From Streptomyces sedi (GTDB lineage Bacteria; Actinomycetota; Actinomycetes; Streptomycetales; Streptomycetaceae): 64,000 nt of DNA. The notes under the pieces were generated by a model, which had not been told where the DNA came from, did no database searches, and saw only the letters and a list, made by a program, of their open reading frames with translations. Position numbers and translations under genes: made by a program. Where the stretch lies: the NCBI RefSeq assembly GCF_006335015.1, contig NZ_VDGT01000005.1:186001-250000 (forward strand). Direction: 5' to 3'. Of the stretch, positions 42,758 to 51,512 are shown one piece after another; within the stretch, counting starts at the first letter, position 1, and each line of letters starts with the position of its first letter.

Positions 42758-43576
42758 TCACCCCTCGGCTCTGGTGCTGGGCAACGGCCGCGCCGCAGGG
42801 TCCCCCTCGACGACGGGGGCGGTCGGCGGCTCCCCCGCGACGGACGGCTCGCCCGCTGCTGGCGGCTCCTTCGCCGCCTTCTCGGCCTCCTCCTTCGCCG
42901 CCTCCCTGGCCTCCCACTCGGCGATCACGTCGATCGGCGCGGGCGCCTTCACCAGGATGATCCACGTGAAGTAGACGGCGGTCAGGAACGGCGGGATGCC
43001 CAACGCCACACGCAGCCAGCCCAGTTGGGTCGCGTCCCCCCAGAAGTAGATGGGGAAGGTGATCGCCGACTTGGCGAGCAGGATGCCGCCCCAGACATAG
43101 CTGGACTTCACGTAGGCGCGCTTGCGGCCCGGGTTCCTCGTGCGCCAGGAGAGGTTCTCCCGGAAGATCGGGCCGAGCAGCAGCCCCAGCAGCGGCCAGC
43201 CGACCGCCGCGCTCAGCAGGTAGGCGAAACTCAGGCAGAGCGTGTAGACCATGCCCGGCAGGTAGAAGTTCTTCGCGTCGCCCGAGATCATCGCGAAGAC
43301 CGCGCCGAACGCGACGCCGAAGACCCCGCTGAACGCGTGCTTGACGCTGTCCCGCCGCACGAGCCGAGCGATCGCCATCGCGGCGGAGAGACCGACCGCG
43401 CCGATCGCCGCCGGGGTGATCTCCCGGGTGATGGTGAAGATGAGGACGAAGACCAGACCGGGCACGGTGGTCTCCACCATGCCGCGCACCCCGCCGAACG
43501 CTTCGAAGAAGGCGTCCCTGGTGGCGGCCTCGTCGGGCGTCTGGTCGGCGGTCCGACGATTGTCAGGTGAGGTCAC
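42758..43576 (-). CDS. DUF3159 membrane protein
   Basis: A 272-residue protein with about five to six transmembrane helices between residues 35 and 225 and a Glu/Ala/Pro-rich cytoplasmic tail. The segments FFEAFGGVRGMVETTVPGLVFV, GDAKNFYLPGMVYTL and LLLGPIFRENLSWR are typical of DUF3159. Function unknown. The GTG at 43576 is favoured because AGGAG precedes it and it lies only 4 bases after the stop of the upstream gene, so the genes are coupled. Confidence 0.87.
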   Translation of the reverse strand: MTSPDNRRTADQTPDEAATRDAFFEAFGGVRGMVETTVPGLVFVLIFTITREITPAAIGAVGLSAAMAIARLVRRDSVKHAFSGVFGVAFGAVFAMISGDAKNFYLPGMVYTLCLSFAYLLSAAVGWPLLGLLLGPIFRENLSWRTRNPGRKRAYVKSSYVWGGILLAKSAITFPIYFWGDATQLGWLRVALGIPPFLTAVYFTWIILVKAPAPIDVIAEWEAREAAKEEAEKAAKEPPAAGEPSVAGEPPTAPVVEGDPAARPLPSTRAEG

Positions 43577-43580
43577 CCGG

Positions 43581-43982
43581 CTACTCCTGTCCACGGGCCT
43601 GAAGCTGGTATCGGGGATTGAACAGCACCGCTCGACCGTCTGTCACGGCGATCCGCCCTGAGGCGACCATCTCGCGGCCCGGCTCTATCCCCGGTATCGC
43701 CCGCCTACCCAGCCACACCACGTTCAACGAGGCGCTGCCGTCGTCCAACCGCGCCTCCAGCGCCGGCATCCCCGCCACGCTGCGCTCCCGCACCGCGCGC
43801 AGCGTGCCGGTCACGTGCACCACGGGGCGGCCGGCGGCCGTCCCTGCGCAGTCGCCGATCCGGGTGCAGGGCACGGCGGCGGGATCGGCCGCCAGGTCCT
43901 CGCCCGTCTCGCCCTCGTCGGGACGCCCCAGCAGGCGCCGCAGACGCCCGCCGCGCTTTACCGCGCGGCCTTCCGCACTCAT
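43581..43982 (-). CDS. OB-fold nucleic acid-binding protein
   Basis: A 133-residue protein with a basic N-terminus and an OB-fold core (about 45-130): VVHVTGTLRAVRERSVAGMPALEARLDDGSASLNVVWLGRRAIPGIEPGREMVASGRIA, matching the strand order of RecG/RecJ-like OB domains (tRNA_anti type). Its ATG is 30 bases downstream of the kdpE stop; the DUF3159 gene follows almost without gap, a conserved neighbour set in streptomycetes from memory. The specific role is unknown. Confidence 0.82.
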   Translation of the reverse strand: MSAEGRAVKRGGRLRRLLGRPDEGETGEDLAADPAAVPCTRIGDCAGTAAGRPVVHVTGTLRAVRERSVAGMPALEARLDDGSASLNVVWLGRRAIPGIEPGREMVASGRIAVTDGRAVLFNPRYQLQARGQE

Positions 43983-44011
43983 GCCATCAGCGTAACGTGG
44001 CGCTCCGACAC

Positions 44012-44692
44012 TCACGGCTCGAAGCGGTACCCCATGCCCGCCTCGGTGACCAGATGGCGCGGGTGCGCGGGGTCGGCCTCCAGCTTGCGGCGCAGCTGGG
44101 CCATGTAGACCCGCAGATAGTTGGTCTCCGTCAGATGCGTCGGCCCCCAGACCTCCAGCAGCAGCTGCTTGTGGCTGACGAGCTTGCCGCTGTTGCGGAT
44201 CAGCACCTCCAGCAGGTGCCACTCGGTGGGGGTCAGCCGCACGTCGTGCCCGTCGCGCTGGACCTTCTTCGCCGCCAGGTCGACGGTGAAACCGCCGGTC
44301 TCCACCACCGGCTCCTGCTCGACGGCCACCGGGTCGAGCCGGCGGACCGCGGCCCGCAGCCTGGCCAGCAGCTCGTCCATCCCGAACGGCTTGGTGACGA
44401 AGTCGTCCGCGCCGGCGTCCAGCGCCTTGACCTTCTCGTCCGAGGTCTGCCGCGCGGACAGCACGATGATCGGCGTCCGCGTCCACCCCCTGACCCGCGT
44501 GATGACCTGCACCCCGTCCATGTCGGGCAGCCCCAGGTCGAGGATGATCACGTCCGGGTGACCGGCCGCGGCGACCCGCAGCGCCGTCGAACCGTCGGCG
44601 GCCGTGTCCACCTGGTAGCCGCGCGCCTTGAGGTTGATCACCAACGCGCGGAGAATCTGCGGCTCGTCATCGACCACGAGCACCCGGTGCAT
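44012..44692 (-). CDS. kdpE: OmpR-family response regulator KdpE
   Basis: A 226-residue response regulator. The receiver domain has acidic VVDDEPQ, phospho-acceptor Asp in DVIILDLGLPDMDG, IIVLSAR and the conserved Lys in DDFVTKPFG. The C-terminal winged helix has LTPTEWHLLEVLIRNSGKLVSHKQLL and LRVYMAQLRRKLE, characteristic of KdpE. It overlaps the 3' end of kdpD by 26 bases. The regulated kdpFABC genes are not in the window, so the target operon is elsewhere or lost. Confidence 0.93.
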   Translation of the reverse strand: MHRVLVVDDEPQILRALVINLKARGYQVDTAADGSTALRVAAAGHPDVIILDLGLPDMDGVQVITRVRGWTRTPIIVLSARQTSDEKVKALDAGADDFVTKPFGMDELLARLRAAVRRLDPVAVEQEPVVETGGFTVDLAAKKVQRDGHDVRLTPTEWHLLEVLIRNSGKLVSHKQLLLEVWGPTHLTETNYLRVYMAQLRRKLEADPAHPRHLVTEAGMGYRFEP

Positions 44693-47237
44693 GGGCTGTC
44701 GTTCCTTCCGGTTCGGCCGCCGCGACGCTCGCGGTCGGCAGGGTGAGCACCATCGTCAGCCCGCCGCCGGGGGTGTCCTCGGCCTCCAGCGTGCCGTGCA
44801 TGGCCTCGGTGAATCCACGGGCGACGGCCAGGCCCAGGCCGACGCCGTTCCCCCTGGGGGTGTCCCCGTGCCGCTGGAACGGCTCGAAGATCCGCCCCTT
44901 GTGGCTGGCGGGAACGCCGGGGCCACGGTCGACGACGCGCAGCTCGACCCGGTTGCCCAGCGTGCTGGCGAGCACCATCACCCGCTGCTCCTCCGGGCTG
45001 TACTTGACGGCGTTCTCCACCACGTTGGCCACCGCCCGCTCCAGCAGCCCGGGGTCGGCCGCGACGAACGGCAGCGACTCGGGGATGTCCAGCACCACGC
45101 TCTCCTCGGCGATGCCGCCGAGCGCGCCCGGCACCACCTCGTCCAGGTCTATCTCCCGGATCAGCGGCTCGACCGTGCCCGTCTGGAGCCGCGACATGTC
45201 CAGCAGGTTCCCCACCAGCTGGTCCAGCCGGTCGGCGCCCTCCTCGATGCTCTCCAGCAGGTCGGCCTCGTCCTCGGGCGACCAGGCCACGTCGTCGGAG
45301 CGGAGCGAGGAGACGCTGGCCTTGATCGCGGCCAACGGGGTCCGCAGGTCGTGTGAGACGGCGGCCAGCAGCGCGGTGCGGATGCGGTTGCCCTCGGCCA
45401 GCTTGTGGGCGCGGACCGCCTCCTCCTTCAGCCGCTGCCGGTCGAGGGTCGCCGCGGCCTGGGCGGCGAACGCGGCCAGGATCCGCCGGTCCTCGGCCGG
45501 CAGCACCCTGCCGGTCAGCGCCAGCATCGTGTGGTCCCCCACGGGCACGTCCACGTCCGCGTCGGCCGGCACCCGCGGCGGCCGGACGTCGTCCCTGACC
45601 GCGACGGAGCCGACACACGCCCAGCTGCGGTCCTCGCTGTCCTGCTGGAGCAGCGCCGCCGCGTCCATCCCGAAGGTCTCCCTCGCCCTCTCCAGCAGCG
45701 CCGCCAGCGTGTCGTCCCCGCGCAGCACGCTGCCGGCCAGCACGGTCAGCGTCTCGGACTCGGCCCGCAGCCTGGCCGCCTGCTGGGTGCGGCGCGCCGA
45801 GCGGTCCACCACGGTGGCCACCGAGGTCGCTATGGCGAAGAAGACCACGATGGCGACGATGCTGTGGCCCTCCGCGATGGTCCACTGCCGCACCGGGTTG
45901 GCGAAGAAGTAGTTCAACAGCAGCGAGCCGACCGCGGCCGAGACGAGCCCCGGCAGAAAGCCGCCGGTCAGCGCCGCCAGCACCGTGAACGACAGGCACA
46001 GCAGCACGTCGCTTGAGAACTCGGCGCCCGGCTCCGGCGCGTCCAGCATCACCGCCAGCAGCGCGGGTCCGCCGAGCCCCAGCAGCCAGCCGCTGAGCAC
46101 CCGGGCGCGGCCGAGCCGCGCGCCGTGCGCCGCCGGCAGCCCCCGCCCCTTGGCCACCTCGTCGTGGGTGACCAGGTGCACGTCGAGGTCGGGCCCCGCC
46201 TCCCTGGCGACCGTCGCGCCCACCCCCGGCCCGAAGACGTACTGCCAGGACTTGCGGCGGCTGGACCCGAGCACGATCTGGTTGGCGTTGGCGGCCCTGG
46301 CGAAGTCCAGCAGGGCCGTCGGCACGTCCTCGCCGATCACGTGGTGGAAGGTGCCGCCCAGCTGGGCGACGAGGGTGCGCTGGGAGGCCAGCACCCGCGG
46401 CGAGGCGGAGCTGAGCCGGCCGGAGCGCGAGACATAAACGGCGAGGATCTCCGCGCCCGAGCTCTTCGCCGCCATCCGGGCCGCGCGCCGCAGCAGGGTG
46501 CTGCCCTCGGGCCCTCCGGTGAGCCCGACCACGATCCGCTCGCGCGCGTGCCAGGTGGACCGTATGCCGTGCTCGGTGCGGTAGCGGCGCAGGTAGTCGT
46601 CGACCCGGTCGGCGGTCCACAGCAGCGCCAGCTCGCGCAGCGCGGTCAGGTTGCCCGGTCGGAAGTAGTGCGAGAGCGCCGCGTCGATCTTGTCGGGGGC
46701 GTAGATGTTGCCGTGCGCCAGCCGGCGGCGCAGCGCCTCGGGGGTGATGTCGACCAGCTCGATCTGGCCGGCGCCGCGCACCACCTCGTCCGGGACGGTC
46801 TCGCGCTGCTCGACGCCGGTGATGGACTCCACCACGTCGCTGAGCGAGGCGAGATCCTGGATGTTGACGGTGGAGATCACGTCGATCCCGGCGGCCAGCA
46901 GCTCCTCGATGTCCTCCCAGCGCTTCTCGTGGCGGGAGCCGGGCGCGTTGGTGTGGGCCAGCTCGTCCACCAGCGCCACGGCGGGGCAGCGGCGCAGCAC
47001 CGCCTCGGTGTCCATCTCGCGCACCGTGCCGTCCCCCCGGACCGGCGACAGCGGCGGCACCTGTTCGAGGCCGTCCAGCAGCGCCGCCGTGCGCGGCCTG
47101 CCGTGGTGCTCGACCACGCCGATCACCAGGTCGGTGCCTCGTTCGGCCCTCCGACGCGCCTCGGAGAGCATGGCGAAGGTCTTGCCCACCCCCGGGGCCG
47201 CTCCGAGATAGATCCGTAGTTCACCGCGGCGTGCCAT
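44667..47237 (-). CDS. kdpD: Sensor histidine kinase KdpD
   Basis: An 856-residue potassium/osmotic-stress sensor. N-terminal KdpD domain with Walker A LGAAPGVGKTFAML, a universal-stress-protein-like domain (about 235-360), four transmembrane helices (DUF4118, about 380-480), a GAF domain, then the dimerisation/phosphorylation helix SHDLRTPLAAIKASVSSL and the ATPase domain with NVVENAVKYSPE and GNGVGLGLAVARGF. It is complete and of normal length. It pairs with kdpE immediately downstream. Confidence 0.95.
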   Translation of the reverse strand: MARRGELRIYLGAAPGVGKTFAMLSEARRRAERGTDLVIGVVEHHGRPRTAALLDGLEQVPPLSPVRGDGTVREMDTEAVLRRCPAVALVDELAHTNAPGSRHEKRWEDIEELLAAGIDVISTVNIQDLASLSDVVESITGVEQRETVPDEVVRGAGQIELVDITPEALRRRLAHGNIYAPDKIDAALSHYFRPGNLTALRELALLWTADRVDDYLRRYRTEHGIRSTWHARERIVVGLTGGPEGSTLLRRAARMAAKSSGAEILAVYVSRSGRLSSASPRVLASQRTLVAQLGGTFHHVIGEDVPTALLDFARAANANQIVLGSSRRKSWQYVFGPGVGATVAREAGPDLDVHLVTHDEVAKGRGLPAAHGARLGRARVLSGWLLGLGGPALLAVMLDAPEPGAEFSSDVLLCLSFTVLAALTGGFLPGLVSAAVGSLLLNYFFANPVRQWTIAEGHSIVAIVVFFAIATSVATVVDRSARRTQQAARLRAESETLTVLAGSVLRGDDTLAALLERARETFGMDAAALLQQDSEDRSWACVGSVAVRDDVRPPRVPADADVDVPVGDHTMLALTGRVLPAEDRRILAAFAAQAAATLDRQRLKEEAVRAHKLAEGNRIRTALLAAVSHDLRTPLAAIKASVSSLRSDDVAWSPEDEADLLESIEEGADRLDQLVGNLLDMSRLQTGTVEPLIREIDLDEVVPGALGGIAEESVVLDIPESLPFVAADPGLLERAVANVVENAVKYSPEEQRVMVLASTLGNRVELRVVDRGPGVPASHKGRIFEPFQRHGDTPRGNGVGLGLAVARGFTEAMHGTLEAEDTPGGGLTMVLTLPTASVAAAEPEGTTAHAPGARGR

Positions 47238-47282
47238 GGCCCCATTGTCGTCGCTTCCCGGGGCCCTCGTTCCCCTCGTCCG

Positions 47283-47564
47283 TCAGCGGGAGGCGGAACG
47301 GGAGGCGGAACGCCGGCGGCGTATCACCACCAGCAGGTCGATCAGGGCGACCACGGCGAGAACCGCGCAGATCAGCGTGGCGACCCGCAGCGGGTCGGGG
47401 CCGACCGCGTCGCCCTGCTCCGCGCGCCCCCACCAGACGCCGAAGACGATCGCACCGGCCACGAAGAGCGGCGTGAAGACGGCCGACAACAGCAGCCGCA
47501 GCCGCAGCGCGCTCAGCGCGGTGACGGGCTCGGTACCGGTACGGGCGTGCCGTGCTCTGCTCAT
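47283..47564 (-). CDS. DUF6343-like small membrane protein
   Basis: A 93-residue protein with the short conserved stretch GTEPVTALSALRLRLLLSAVFTPLF and two hydrophobic helices (about residues 24-44 and 62-82) before an Arg/Ser tail. From memory it matches the streptomycete DUF6343 family, of unknown function. The ATG at 47564 has GGAGGCCCGCCC before it; longer starts reach into an unlikely leader. Same strand as kdpD. Confidence 0.7.
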   Translation of the reverse strand: MSRARHARTGTEPVTALSALRLRLLLSAVFTPLFVAGAIVFGVWWGRAEQGDAVGPDPLRVATLICAVLAVVALIDLLVVIRRRRSASRSASR

Positions 47565-47692
47565 GGGCGGGCCTCCAGAAGGGGACCGCGCCCGGGTACC
47601 CGCGTCGTTCCGCCGCCACACCGCGCCACCGCCCGGAGGAACGCCTCGGCGCGGCCACCGAACGAGGGTTCGGGGGCCGCGCCGGGTGGCTC

Positions 47693-48457
47693 TCAGCGGA
47701 CCTCGGAGATCTCCGGGCCGCGCCGCAGCTTGTCGAGACCGCCGGCGAACCGCGAGACGGGGGCCTCGTCGCCCGCGGCGGCCTGCTCCTTCTTCACGCC
47801 GTCCGGCACCATCTGGGCGTCGTCCGGGAGCTTGAGGACGATCGGGTCCCTGGGGGCCATCGGCCCCTCGCCGCGGACGACGACGGTGTCCTGGAAGATC
47901 TGCTCCAGCAGCCCAGCGGTCTTCGGCTGCACCGCGCCCTGCCCGGAGATCACCCCGCGCAGGAACCAGCGGGGGCCGTCCACGCCGACGAAGCGCACCA
48001 CCTGGGTGCCCTGCTTGCCGTCGGGCAGCTTGACGGGCACCCGGGCCCGCAGCTCCCAGCCCAGCGGGCCCTCGATCTCCTCGATGGCCCCGCCCTGCCC
48101 GGTGATGCCCGCGCCGATCTCCTCGCGGACCTCGGCCCAGATGCCCTCCCGCCGGGGCGCGGCGAACGCCTGGAGCTGCACCGCGCTGTCCTTGAGCACC
48201 ACCGTGGCGGCGACGATCGCGTCTCCCGCGACCTCGACCCTCAGCTCCATGCCCTGGACGCCGGGAACGAAGAGTCCGCCGAGGTCCACCCGCCCCTCGG
48301 CCGGCTTGGTCACCTCGCTCAGGTCCCAGGGCCCGTCGGGGCGGGGGGCGGGCTCCAGCCGTACCCGGCGCACCTCTTCCTCGTCCGGAGTCTCGTCGGC
48401 GGTCGCCTCGACCGCTTCCTCGGGCTTTGCGTCTCGCTTGCGACGACGTCCGAACAC
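47693..48457 (-). CDS. DUF3710 protein
   Basis: A 254-residue soluble protein. It begins with the basic FGRRRKRDAKPEE, has an acidic linker, and continues with a conserved core: DGPWDLSEV, RVDLGGLFVPGVQGMELRVEV, RREGIWAEVREEI, GPLGWELRARVPV, RFVGVDGPRWFLRGVISG and DPIVLKLPDDA. Together these are typical of DUF3710, often found beside dut. GTG at 48457 is the start: GGAAAGGA precedes it and the dut stop lies only 1 base upstream. Function unknown. Confidence 0.9.
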   Translation of the reverse strand: MFGRRRKRDAKPEEAVEATADETPDEEEVRRVRLEPAPRPDGPWDLSEVTKPAEGRVDLGGLFVPGVQGMELRVEVAGDAIVAATVVLKDSAVQLQAFAAPRREGIWAEVREEIGAGITGQGGAIEEIEGPLGWELRARVPVKLPDGKQGTQVVRFVGVDGPRWFLRGVISGQGAVQPKTAGLLEQIFQDTVVVRGEGPMAPRDPIVLKLPDDAQMVPDGVKKEQAAAGDEAPVSRFAGGLDKLRRGPEISEVR

Positions 48458-48458
48458 G

Positions 48459-48968
48459 TCACTGTCCTTTCCGGTCGGCGGCCCCGCCGGGACCGACCGC
48501 AGCATAGGAGTCGCCGGTGTCGGCGTGCCCGCCCGTGGAGCCGAAACCCCCGGTGGACCGCGCCGATCCCGGCAGCTCCGCGACCTCGTGGAACCGCACC
48601 GTCTCCACCCGCTGGACGACAAGCTGGCCGATGCGGTCGAACCGCTGGAACCGCACACTCTCCCGCGGGTCCAGATTGATCAGGTTGACCTTGATCTCCC
48701 CACGGTACCCGGCGTCGATCGTGCCGGGAGCGTTCACCATCGAAACCCCGCAGCGGGCGGCGAGCCCGGAGCGGGGATGCACGAACGCCGCGTACCCGTC
48801 GGGCAGGGCCAGGGAAACCCCCGTGGGCACCATCGCCCGCTCGCCGGGGGCGAGAACGAGGGCCTCGGTGGTGACCAGGTCGTACCCGGCGTCCCCGGGA
48901 TGCGCCCTGGCGGGCACCGGCACCTCGGGGTCGAGTCTGCGCAGCAGCACGTCGACCGGGCGGCTCAT
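48459..48968 (-). CDS. dut: Deoxyuridine triphosphatase (dUTPase)
   Basis: A 169-residue trimeric dUTPase hydrolysing dUTP to dUMP, keeping uracil out of DNA. All five motifs are visible: [43 protein letters not shown] and the C-terminal P-loop-like GFGSTGGH. The length is normal. It precedes the DUF3710 gene with a 1-base gap and is divergent from the DUF3093 gene, sharing a 173-bp promoter region. Confidence 0.95.
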   Translation of the reverse strand: MSRPVDVLLRRLDPEVPVPARAHPGDAGYDLVTTEALVLAPGERAMVPTGVSLALPDGYAAFVHPRSGLAARCGVSMVNAPGTIDAGYRGEIKVNLINLDPRESVRFQRFDRIGQLVVQRVETVRFHEVAELPGSARSTGGFGSTGGHADTGDSYAAVGPGGAADRKGQ

Positions 48969-49141
48969 CGCGCCACCCCCCGACGTGGCCGCGGCGACGG
49001 GGCCGCGCGGCGGGGGAAGACGGGGGAAGGGACGGGCCCGGGGCCTCGTCCGTTGGGCCTCGAAAGGGTCAGGACCGCACTCACGATGCAGACCCTACCG
49101 CCGCCGGCCGGGCCGGGAGGCGAGCCTGCCATGCTTGGGCC

Positions 49142-49594
49142 ATGAAGGCGTATGACGAGCGACTGACGGTCCCGGCGACCTGGTGGCTGATGGCCCTGGC
49201 GGGAGTGCTGCTGCTGGGCGTGACGATGGTGCCGCTGGGCCCGGTGCCGCTGCTGACGGGGATGGCCGCGGGGGGCGCCCTGATCGGCATGGCGCTGAGC
49301 GCGTACGGCGGCGCCCGGATCCGCGTGACGGCCGGCTCGCTCGTGGCCGGGGACGCCCGCATCCCGCTGGGGGCGTTGGGCGAGGCCCGGGCGCTCGACG
49401 CCGACGAGGCGCGCGCGTGGCGCACCCATCGTGCGGATGCCCGGGCTCATATGGTGCTGCGGGCCTACATCCCCACGGCGGTCCGGGTCGAGGTGACCGA
49501 TCCGGGGGACCCCACTCCCTATCTCTATCTCTCGACCCGGCGACCGGAACGTCTTGCCGCCGCGTTGGCCGCCGCCCGCCCGGACGCGGGATAA
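49142..49594 (+). CDS. DUF3093 membrane protein
   Basis: A 150-residue protein with two adjacent membrane helices (about residues 15-58) and a soluble domain with GGARIRVTAGSLVAGDARIPL and the segment RAYIPTAVRVEVTDPGDPTPYLYLSTRRPERLAAAL, diagnostic of DUF3093. Function unknown. A hairpin overlaps the end of the gene. Confidence 0.88.
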   Translation: MKAYDERLTVPATWWLMALAGVLLLGVTMVPLGPVPLLTGMAAGGALIGMALSAYGGARIRVTAGSLVAGDARIPLGALGEARALDADEARAWRTHRADARAHMVLRAYIPTAVRVEVTDPGDPTPYLYLSTRRPERLAAALAAARPDAG

Positions 49595-49611
49595 CCGCCG
49601 GTCCGGGCGGG
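49575..49611. terminator. Hairpin over the DUF3093 stop, between convergent genes
   Basis: CCCGCCCGGAC (49575-49585) pairs with GTCCGGGCGGG (49601-49611); the loop itself contains a GCGG/CCGC stem and the TAA stop. It sits just before the convergent DUF4193 stop codon and can serve both genes. Confidence 0.75.
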
Positions 49612-49614
49612 GAC

Positions 49615-49914
49615 TCAGGCCGCGCAGTCCCGGCAGATCGGCTGGCCGTCCTTCTCGTCGGCCAGCTGGGACCTGTGGTGCACCAGGAAGCAGCTCATGC
49701 AGGTGAACTCGTCCGCCTGCCGGGGCAGCACCCTGACCGACAGCTCCTCGTTGGACAGGTCGGCGCCGGGCAGTTCGAGGCCCTCCGCCTGCTCGAACTC
49801 GTCGACGTCGACGGTGGAGGCGGACTTGTCGTTCCGCCGGGCCTTCAGCTCCTCGATGCTGTCCTCGTTGACATCGTCATCGGTCTTGCGTGGAGTGTCG
49901 TAGTCGGTTGCCAT
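49615..49914 (-). CDS. DUF4193 zinc-ribbon protein
   Basis: A 99-residue acidic protein ending in a zinc ribbon: FTCMSCFLVHHRSQLADEKDGQPICRDC, a CxxC...CxxC pair of about 20-residue spacing. The N-terminus DYDTPRKTDDDVNEDSIEELKARR is the conserved DUF4193 start, known in all actinomycetes. Function unknown, possibly RNA-polymerase- or ribosome-linked. It is the nearest gene to cutRS on its downstream side. Confidence 0.9.
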   Translation of the reverse strand: MATDYDTPRKTDDDVNEDSIEELKARRNDKSASTVDVDEFEQAEGLELPGADLSNEELSVRVLPRQADEFTCMSCFLVHHRSQLADEKDGQPICRDCAA

Positions 49915-49969
49915 TTCGGTCTCCCCCTCCGGGTGTCTGTGATGTTCTCAGCGCACGTAACGCGCGAGG

Positions 49970-50011
49970 GGTCGGGATTTGTGCCCGACCTGAGGCCGAG
50001 ATTTTGCCTCA
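49970..50011 (-). promoter_or_regulatory. Two adjacent inverted repeats between cutS and the DUF4193 gene
   Basis: GGTCGGG-N7-CCCGACC (49970-49990) and TGAGGC-N9-GCCTCA (49991-50011). They lie in the otherwise gene-free 308-bp gap 49915-50222 and could be a terminator for cutRS or the 5' leader control of the DUF4193 gene. Confidence 0.5.
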
Positions 50012-50222
50012 CATCAAGTGCTGTTACTCAATCGACACCCAACCGAACGCCTGAAGAGGTGATCATTACGGCTGCCGATCGGGCCGTGAACCGGCCAAAA
50101 GGCCCGTCCCGGCCGGTGCTCGCGCCACTAGCGCGGCGCGCATATGCGATTGATCACATCCCCTTCTTTCCCGTCTCAGGCCCTCGTCAGACCGTTGTTC
50201 GGACCGGACGTCGGCCCGGACC

Positions 50223-51503
50223 TCAGACCGGGATCGACACCCGCATCACGAGCCCGCCGCCCTCGCGCGGTACGGCCTGCACATAGCCGCCGTGCGCGCG
50301 GGCCACGGACCGCACGATGGACAGACCGAGACCGACGCCCTTGTCGCTTCCGGTGCGCTCGGTGCGTAGCCGCCGAAAAGGCTCAAACATGCTGTCGATC
50401 TCGTAGGCGGGCACCACCGGCCCCGTATTCTCCACCACGAGCACCGCCTGTCCCGACCTGGCCTCCGTGTCGACGCGCACCCAGCCGTCGGCCGGCTCGT
50501 TGTAGCGGATCGCGTTCTGCACGAGGTTGAGGGCGATGCGCTCCAGCAGGACCCCGTTGCCCTGGACCCAGAGCTGCTCGCGGCTGCCGTCCAGCCGGAC
50601 GCCGCGGGACTGCGCCTCGCCGCGGCTCTGCTCGACGGCCCGGCCGGCGACCTCGGCGAGGTCGACGGGCTGGTGGTCGATGATCTCGTTCTCGCTGCGG
50701 GCGAGCAGCAGCAGCCCCTCGACCAGCTCCTCGCTGCGCTGGTTGGTGGACAGCAGGGTCTTCCCCAGCTGGGTCAGCTCGGGGGACGCCTCCGGGTCGG
50801 AGAGCTGCACCTCAAGCAGCGTGCGGTTGATCGCCAGCGGGGTGCGCAGCTCGTGCGAGGCGTTGGCGACGAAGCGCTGCTGGGCGGTGAACGCGCGGTC
50901 CAGCCGGTCGAGCATCTCGTCGAAGGTGTCGGCCAGCTCCTTGAACTCGTCGTCCGGGCCGTCGAGCTCGATCCTGCGGTGCAGGTCGGAGCCGGCCACC
51001 TGGCGGGCGGTGCGGGTGATCCTGCCCAGCGGGGAGAGGACCCGGCCCGCCATCACATAGCCGAAGGCGAAGGCGGCGACCGCCAGCCCCAGGAGGGCCA
51101 GCAGCGAGTTGCTCAGCAACTGGTCGAGGGCCATGGACCGCTGCACGTCGGCGCAGTTGTCCAGCCAGCGCTCGAACGCGTCGTCACTGACCTGACCGCT
51201 GATCTCCGGGCAGACGTCCGAGGTGATGCTGACCTCGGTACGGGTGACGAACTTGAACGGCGGCTGGCTCCCGTCGCTCAGCGCGCGGGCCGCCAGCAGA
51301 TAGATGATCGCGAGCAGCACCACGCCCGCGACCAGGAACATCCCGCCGTAGAGCAGGGTCAGCCGGATGCGGATGGTGGGCCGGAACCAGCTGCGGTGCT
51401 GGTCCCCGTCGCCCGGGTCCCACTGCGGCTTGGGCGGGGCGACCACCCGGGGCGCGGAGCGCGGGCCGGGCGGGACGGAGGGCTTCGGGGGGAAGGAGGC
51501 CAT
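50223..51503 (-). CDS. cutS: Sensor histidine kinase CutS
   Basis: A 426-residue two-component kinase. A Pro-rich cytoplasmic head, membrane helix (about 50-72), extracytoplasmic loop with two cysteines (TSDVCPEI and DNCADVQR), second helix (about 128-150), HAMP, the phospho-acceptor His in VANASHELRTPLAINR, and the ATPase region with NLVQNAIRYNEP, VENTGPVVP and GLGLSIV. The two loop cysteines are the kind of thiol switch I recall being proposed for CutS in secretion stress. Position beside cutR and DUF4193 supports the name. Confidence 0.9.
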   Translation of the reverse strand: MASFPPKPSVPPGPRSAPRVVAPPKPQWDPGDGDQHRSWFRPTIRIRLTLLYGGMFLVAGVVLLAIIYLLAARALSDGSQPPFKFVTRTEVSITSDVCPEISGQVSDDAFERWLDNCADVQRSMALDQLLSNSLLALLGLAVAAFAFGYVMAGRVLSPLGRITRTARQVAGSDLHRRIELDGPDDEFKELADTFDEMLDRLDRAFTAQQRFVANASHELRTPLAINRTLLEVQLSDPEASPELTQLGKTLLSTNQRSEELVEGLLLLARSENEIIDHQPVDLAEVAGRAVEQSRGEAQSRGVRLDGSREQLWVQGNGVLLERIALNLVQNAIRYNEPADGWVRVDTEARSGQAVLVVENTGPVVPAYEIDSMFEPFRRLRTERTGSDKGVGLGLSIVRSVARAHGGYVQAVPREGGGLVMRVSIPV

Positions 51504-51512
51504 GGGCGGGCC

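Noticed and set aside
44012..47237. Complete kdp operon
   Set aside because: Only kdpD and kdpE are present; the flanking genes are unrelated to kdpFABC.
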